A stretch of DNA of 36,824 nt from Pseudorhodoplanes sp. (lineage in GTDB: Bacteria; Pseudomonadota; Alphaproteobacteria; Rhizobiales; Xanthobacteraceae). The notes beneath the pieces are model-generated. The model was not told the origin of the DNA, made no database searches, and was given only the letters and a program-made list of their open reading frames with translations. How positions within the stretch are numbered: the stretch's first letter is position 1; every line of letters begins with the position of its first letter. Location of the stretch: the NCBI GenBank assembly GCA_013388965.1, contig JACAEG010000129.1, forward strand, positions 1 through 36,824, written 5' to 3'. Below, in pieces: positions 34,402-36,824 of this stretch. The translations under genes were made by a program, and so were the position numbers.

Positions 34402-34417
34402 GTCCTAATGATAGGAC
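34402..34417. promoter_or_regulatory. Inverted repeat covering the SNase gene ribosome binding site
   Basis: GTCCTA-ATGA-TAGGAC is a perfect six-base inverted repeat with a four-base loop, ending two bases from the SNase start codon (minus strand). It could be a small operator or a hairpin that masks AGGA. Confidence 0.45.
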
Positions 34418-34598
34418 CGCAGACCTGATTCGCGCAAGGCCGGCGCATGCCGGCAAGACCCGCCCTTTCGGGGCGGACGCTCCGGCACGCGACGCCGGGA
34501 CGCATCCTCTTGCGGGACGAATTCGCCCTCCCCATCGTTTACGCAAATGTGCGGGCGGCGCCACACGGCGGCCGCCTTGCCGGAAGGGGATTGAGGGA

Positions 34599-35610
34599 AT
34601 GAACTATTTTCGCACGGCGATCCTGCTCGCGGGACTGACCGCGCTGTTCATGGGTGTGGGCTACCTGATCGGCGGCGGCGGCGGCGCGATGATCGCGCTG
34701 CTCGTGGCCGGCGGCATGAACATGTTCGCCTACTGGAATTCCGACCGCATGGTCCTGTCCATGCACGGCGCGCACGAAGTCGACGAGCGCCAGGCGCCGG
34801 AAATCTATGCGATGGTGCGCGAGCTGTCGCATCGCGCGGGCCTGCCGATGCCCAAGGTCTATGTGATGGACAACCCGCAGCCCAACGCCTTCGCGACGGG
34901 GCGCAATCCGCAGAATGCCGCGGTCGCCGTCACCACCGGCCTGATCGATACGCTCAACCGCGAGGAGATCGCGGGGGTGATTGCTCACGAGCTGGCGCAT
35001 ATCAAGAACCACGACACGCTGATCATGACGATCACGGCGACGATCGCCGGCGCAATCTCGATGCTGGCGCAGTTCGGCATGTTCTTCGGCGGCAACCGCG
35101 ACAACAAACAACGGCATGGGCGTCATCGGGACGCTTGCGATGGTCATCCTCGCGCCGATCGCCGCCATGCTGGTGCAGATGGCGATCAGCCGCACCCGCG
35201 AATATTCTGCCGACAATCTCGGCGCGCAAATCGCGGGCCAGCCGCGCGCGCTCGCCTCCGCGCTTGCCAAGATCGCCAATGCCGCGCACCTGATCCCGAA
35301 CGAGGAGGCCGAGCGCAACCCCGCGACCGCGCACATGTTCATCATCAACCCGCTGTCCGGGCAGCGGATGGACAATCTTTTCTCCACCCACCCGGCGACC
35401 GAGAACCGCATCGCGGCGCTCGATGCGCTGGCGCGCGAGATGGGTCAGGGTGGATTTGGCGGATTGGGCGGCGTCGATCGCACCGAAGGCGGCGGCCGGG
35501 ATTTCACCGGCGGCTCCCATTACGCGGGCTCGCGCCCGGCATCCGGCCCCTGGTCGGGGCGGGCGTCGCCCGGATCGTCGCAGGGCCACGGACCCTGGGG
35601 ACGGCGCTGA
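34599..35610 (+). pseudogene. htpX: HtpX membrane zinc metalloprotease, interrupted by a +1 frameshift
   Basis: M48 protease HtpX split over two frames. The first frame, from ATG 34599, gives two N-terminal helices ([22 protein letters not shown]...), [14 protein letters not shown] and the zinc motif HELAH (residues 130-134), then [18 protein letters not shown]. The second frame resumes at [34 protein letters not shown] and continues to the Gly/Ser-rich C-terminus at 35610. Removing one A from the AAA at 35106-35108 restores a single 336-residue protein of normal make-up. Both halves are otherwise undamaged, which points to a recent mutation or a sequencing/assembly error. HtpX degrades misfolded membrane proteins. 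Adjacency to rsmB is usual in the order. Confidence 0.9.
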
Positions 35611-35651
35611 ATTAACTCGTTTCCGACCGCGCTTCGTGCCATCGCTTCGGG

Positions 35652-36824
35652 ATGAACGTACCCAAGACCAGGGAAGCCGGCGCAGGCGCCAGACCCGATG
35701 TGCCGGGCCTCGCCGCGCGCCGGGCGGCGGCCGACATCCTCGAGGCCGTGCTGTATCGCAATCGCGCGCTCGACGAGACGCTCGAGTCCGAAGGCCTGAG
35801 GAACTCCGCCGTCGACGACCGCGACCGCGCGCTGGTGCGAGTGCTGGTCTATACGGTGCTCCGGCGCCACGGCACGCTGCGCCATCTCGTATCGACGCTG
35901 CTGGAACGCGGGCTGCCGCCGAACGCGCCGCGCGTCGAGACATCGCTGCTGATCGGCGCCGCGCAGATTCTCCTGCTCGACGTTCCCGACCATGCCGCCG
36001 TGGATCTCTCCGTCCGGCTGGTGCAGGAGAACAAGCACACGGCGCATTTCGCCGGGCTCGTCAATGCGGTGCTGCGCCGAATCGGCCGCGAAGGCCGCGC
36101 CATGCTCATGGCAATCGACCCGATCGCCTACGATACGCCGCCCTGGCTGCTGGCGCGCTGGATCAAGGCCTATGGCGAGGATGCCGCGCGCGGCATCGCG
36201 GAGGCGAACGCACACGAACCGCCGCTCGATCTGACTGTCCTCGCCGATCCCGCCGGCTGGGCCAAAAAGCTGGGCGGCAAGGCGATGCCGACCGGCACCG
36301 TGCGGCTTGTCGCGCATGGTCCGGTCACCGCGCTGCCGGGATACGACGACGGTGCGTGGTGGGTGCAGGACGCCGCCGCCGCCTTGCCGGTCCGGCTGCT
36401 GGGCGATGTGCGCGGCAGGCAGATCGCCGATCTCTGCGCGGCGCCGGGCGGCAAGACGCTGCAGCTCGCGGCGGCCGGCGCACATGTCACTGCCGTCGAT
36501 CGCTCCGCCTCGCGGCTTGCGCGCCTGACGCAAAATCTCGCGCGGATGAAATTGTCGGCCGAGATCGTTGCCGCCGACGCGACGACCTACGAGGGCGGCC
36601 CGTTCGATGCCGTCCTGATCGATGCGCCCTGCACGGCGACCGGCACGATCCGCCGCCACCCCGACGTCGCGCGCTCGAAGACCGAGCGTGACCTCGCGAA
36701 GCTCGTCGCCCTGCAGGCGCGGCTGCTCGACCGGGCGGGAGGGCTCGTCAAGCCGGGCGGGCTCCTCGTTTATTGCACCTGCTCGCTTGAGCCGGAGGAA
36801 GGCGAGAAGCAGATCGCCGGCCTG
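35652..36824 (+). CDS. rsmB: RsmB/Sun-type rRNA cytosine-C5 methyltransferase (partial, C-terminus cut)
   Basis: An open frame not listed in the track (it runs off the right edge), 391 codons from ATG 35652. The N-terminus is a NusB-like RNA-binding domain (AADILEAVLYRNRALDETL, LLIGAAQILLLDVPDHAAVDLSV, FAGLVNAVLRRI). The methyltransferase part has the SAM loop ADLCAAPGGKTLQLA, DAPCTATGTIRRHPD (Cys327) and YCTCSLEPEEGE (Cys377), the two cysteines of the m5C mechanism. The usual DAPCSGTGT is DAPCTATGT here. It methylates a cytosine of 16S rRNA (C967 in E. coli). Confidence 0.95.
   Translation, partial: MNVPKTREAGAGARPDVPGLAARRAAADILEAVLYRNRALDETLESEGLRNSAVDDRDRALVRVLVYTVLRRHGTLRHLVSTLLERGLPPNAPRVETSLLIGAAQILLLDVPDHAAVDLSVRLVQENKHTAHFAGLVNAVLRRIGREGRAMLMAIDPIAYDTPPWLLARWIKAYGEDAARGIAEANAHEPPLDLTVLADPAGWAKKLGGKAMPTGTVRLVAHGPVTALPGYDDGAWWVQDAAAALPVRLLGDVRGRQIADLCAAPGGKTLQLAAAGAHVTAVDRSASRLARLTQNLARMKLSAEIVAADATTYEGGPFDAVLIDAPCTATGTIRRHPDVARSKTERDLAKLVALQARLLDRAGGLVKPGGLLVYCTCSLEPEEGEKQIAGL

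Noticed and set aside
34509-34537. RpoH-type heat-shock promoter before htpX (CTTGCG-N16-CCCATCG)
   Set aside because: The -10 part matches poorly and the spacer is short, so the likeness may be chance.
35423-36691. 422-codon plus-strand frame over the RsmB gene
   Set aside because: Arginine-rich shadow; the RsmB frame beginning at 35652 has the NusB-like domain and the catalytic cysteines.

Overview
The window is a high-GC chromosomal segment from an alphaproteobacterium. It is most likely a member of the Hyphomicrobiales (Bradyrhizobium/Xanthobacteraceae-like). The evidence is a complete PhyR-NepR-EcfG general stress response (GSR) locus, the hemC-hemD-mic60-hemY cluster, a DUF3309 gene, an HWE-family histidine kinase and Bradyrhizobium-style palindromic repeats. 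Both ends cut genes: an aldehyde dehydrogenase on the left and an RsmB/Sun-type RNA methyltransferase on the right.

Region 1 (1-10.4 kb) is metabolic and transport. Leftward genes encode an SDR dehydrogenase, a DMT exporter, both E1 subunits of a TPP-dependent 2-oxoacid/acetoin dehydrogenase, a Uma2 protein and the truncated aldehyde dehydrogenase. A rightward pair encodes a rhodanese-ChrB fusion and the chromate transporter ChrA. A leftward ABC system has a permease, an ATPase and an NMT1/THI5-like binding protein; a paired palindromic repeat lies between the last two.

Region 2 (10.4-18.7 kb) starts with a CHASE-like/HWE histidine kinase preceded by a perfect EcfG-type promoter. It continues with a hexuronate/aldarate module: an HpaI-type aldolase, a lactone isomerase of the amidohydrolase superfamily, uronate dehydrogenase, a FadR-type regulator, and a divergent TRAP transporter (dctP, dctQ, dctM).

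Region 3 (18.7-23.7 kb) is the most interesting part, a compact general-stress-response island. phyR, nepR and ecfG sit beside small membrane and exported proteins, YqjD/YqjE-like proteins and a single-domain response regulator. By eye I find five perfect GGAAC-N16-CGTT promoters and one near-perfect one inside the island, plus the sixth perfect copy before the distant HWE kinase. One island promoter has no protein gene directly behind it. It is followed by two hairpins with C-rich loops and a terminator-like end, which predicts an approximately 80-nt stress sRNA of the kind described as GsrN in Caulobacter. A tRNA-Thr(CGT) closes the region.

Region 4 (23.7-36.8 kb) is conserved core: hemY, mic60, hemD and hemC leftward; then rightward tsaD, gpsA, an EVE-domain gene, acsA and an L,D-transpeptidase; a leftward SNase-like gene; htpX, interrupted by a one-base insertion; and the start of rsmB. 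All coordinates and motifs were read by eye. No database search or folding program was run.
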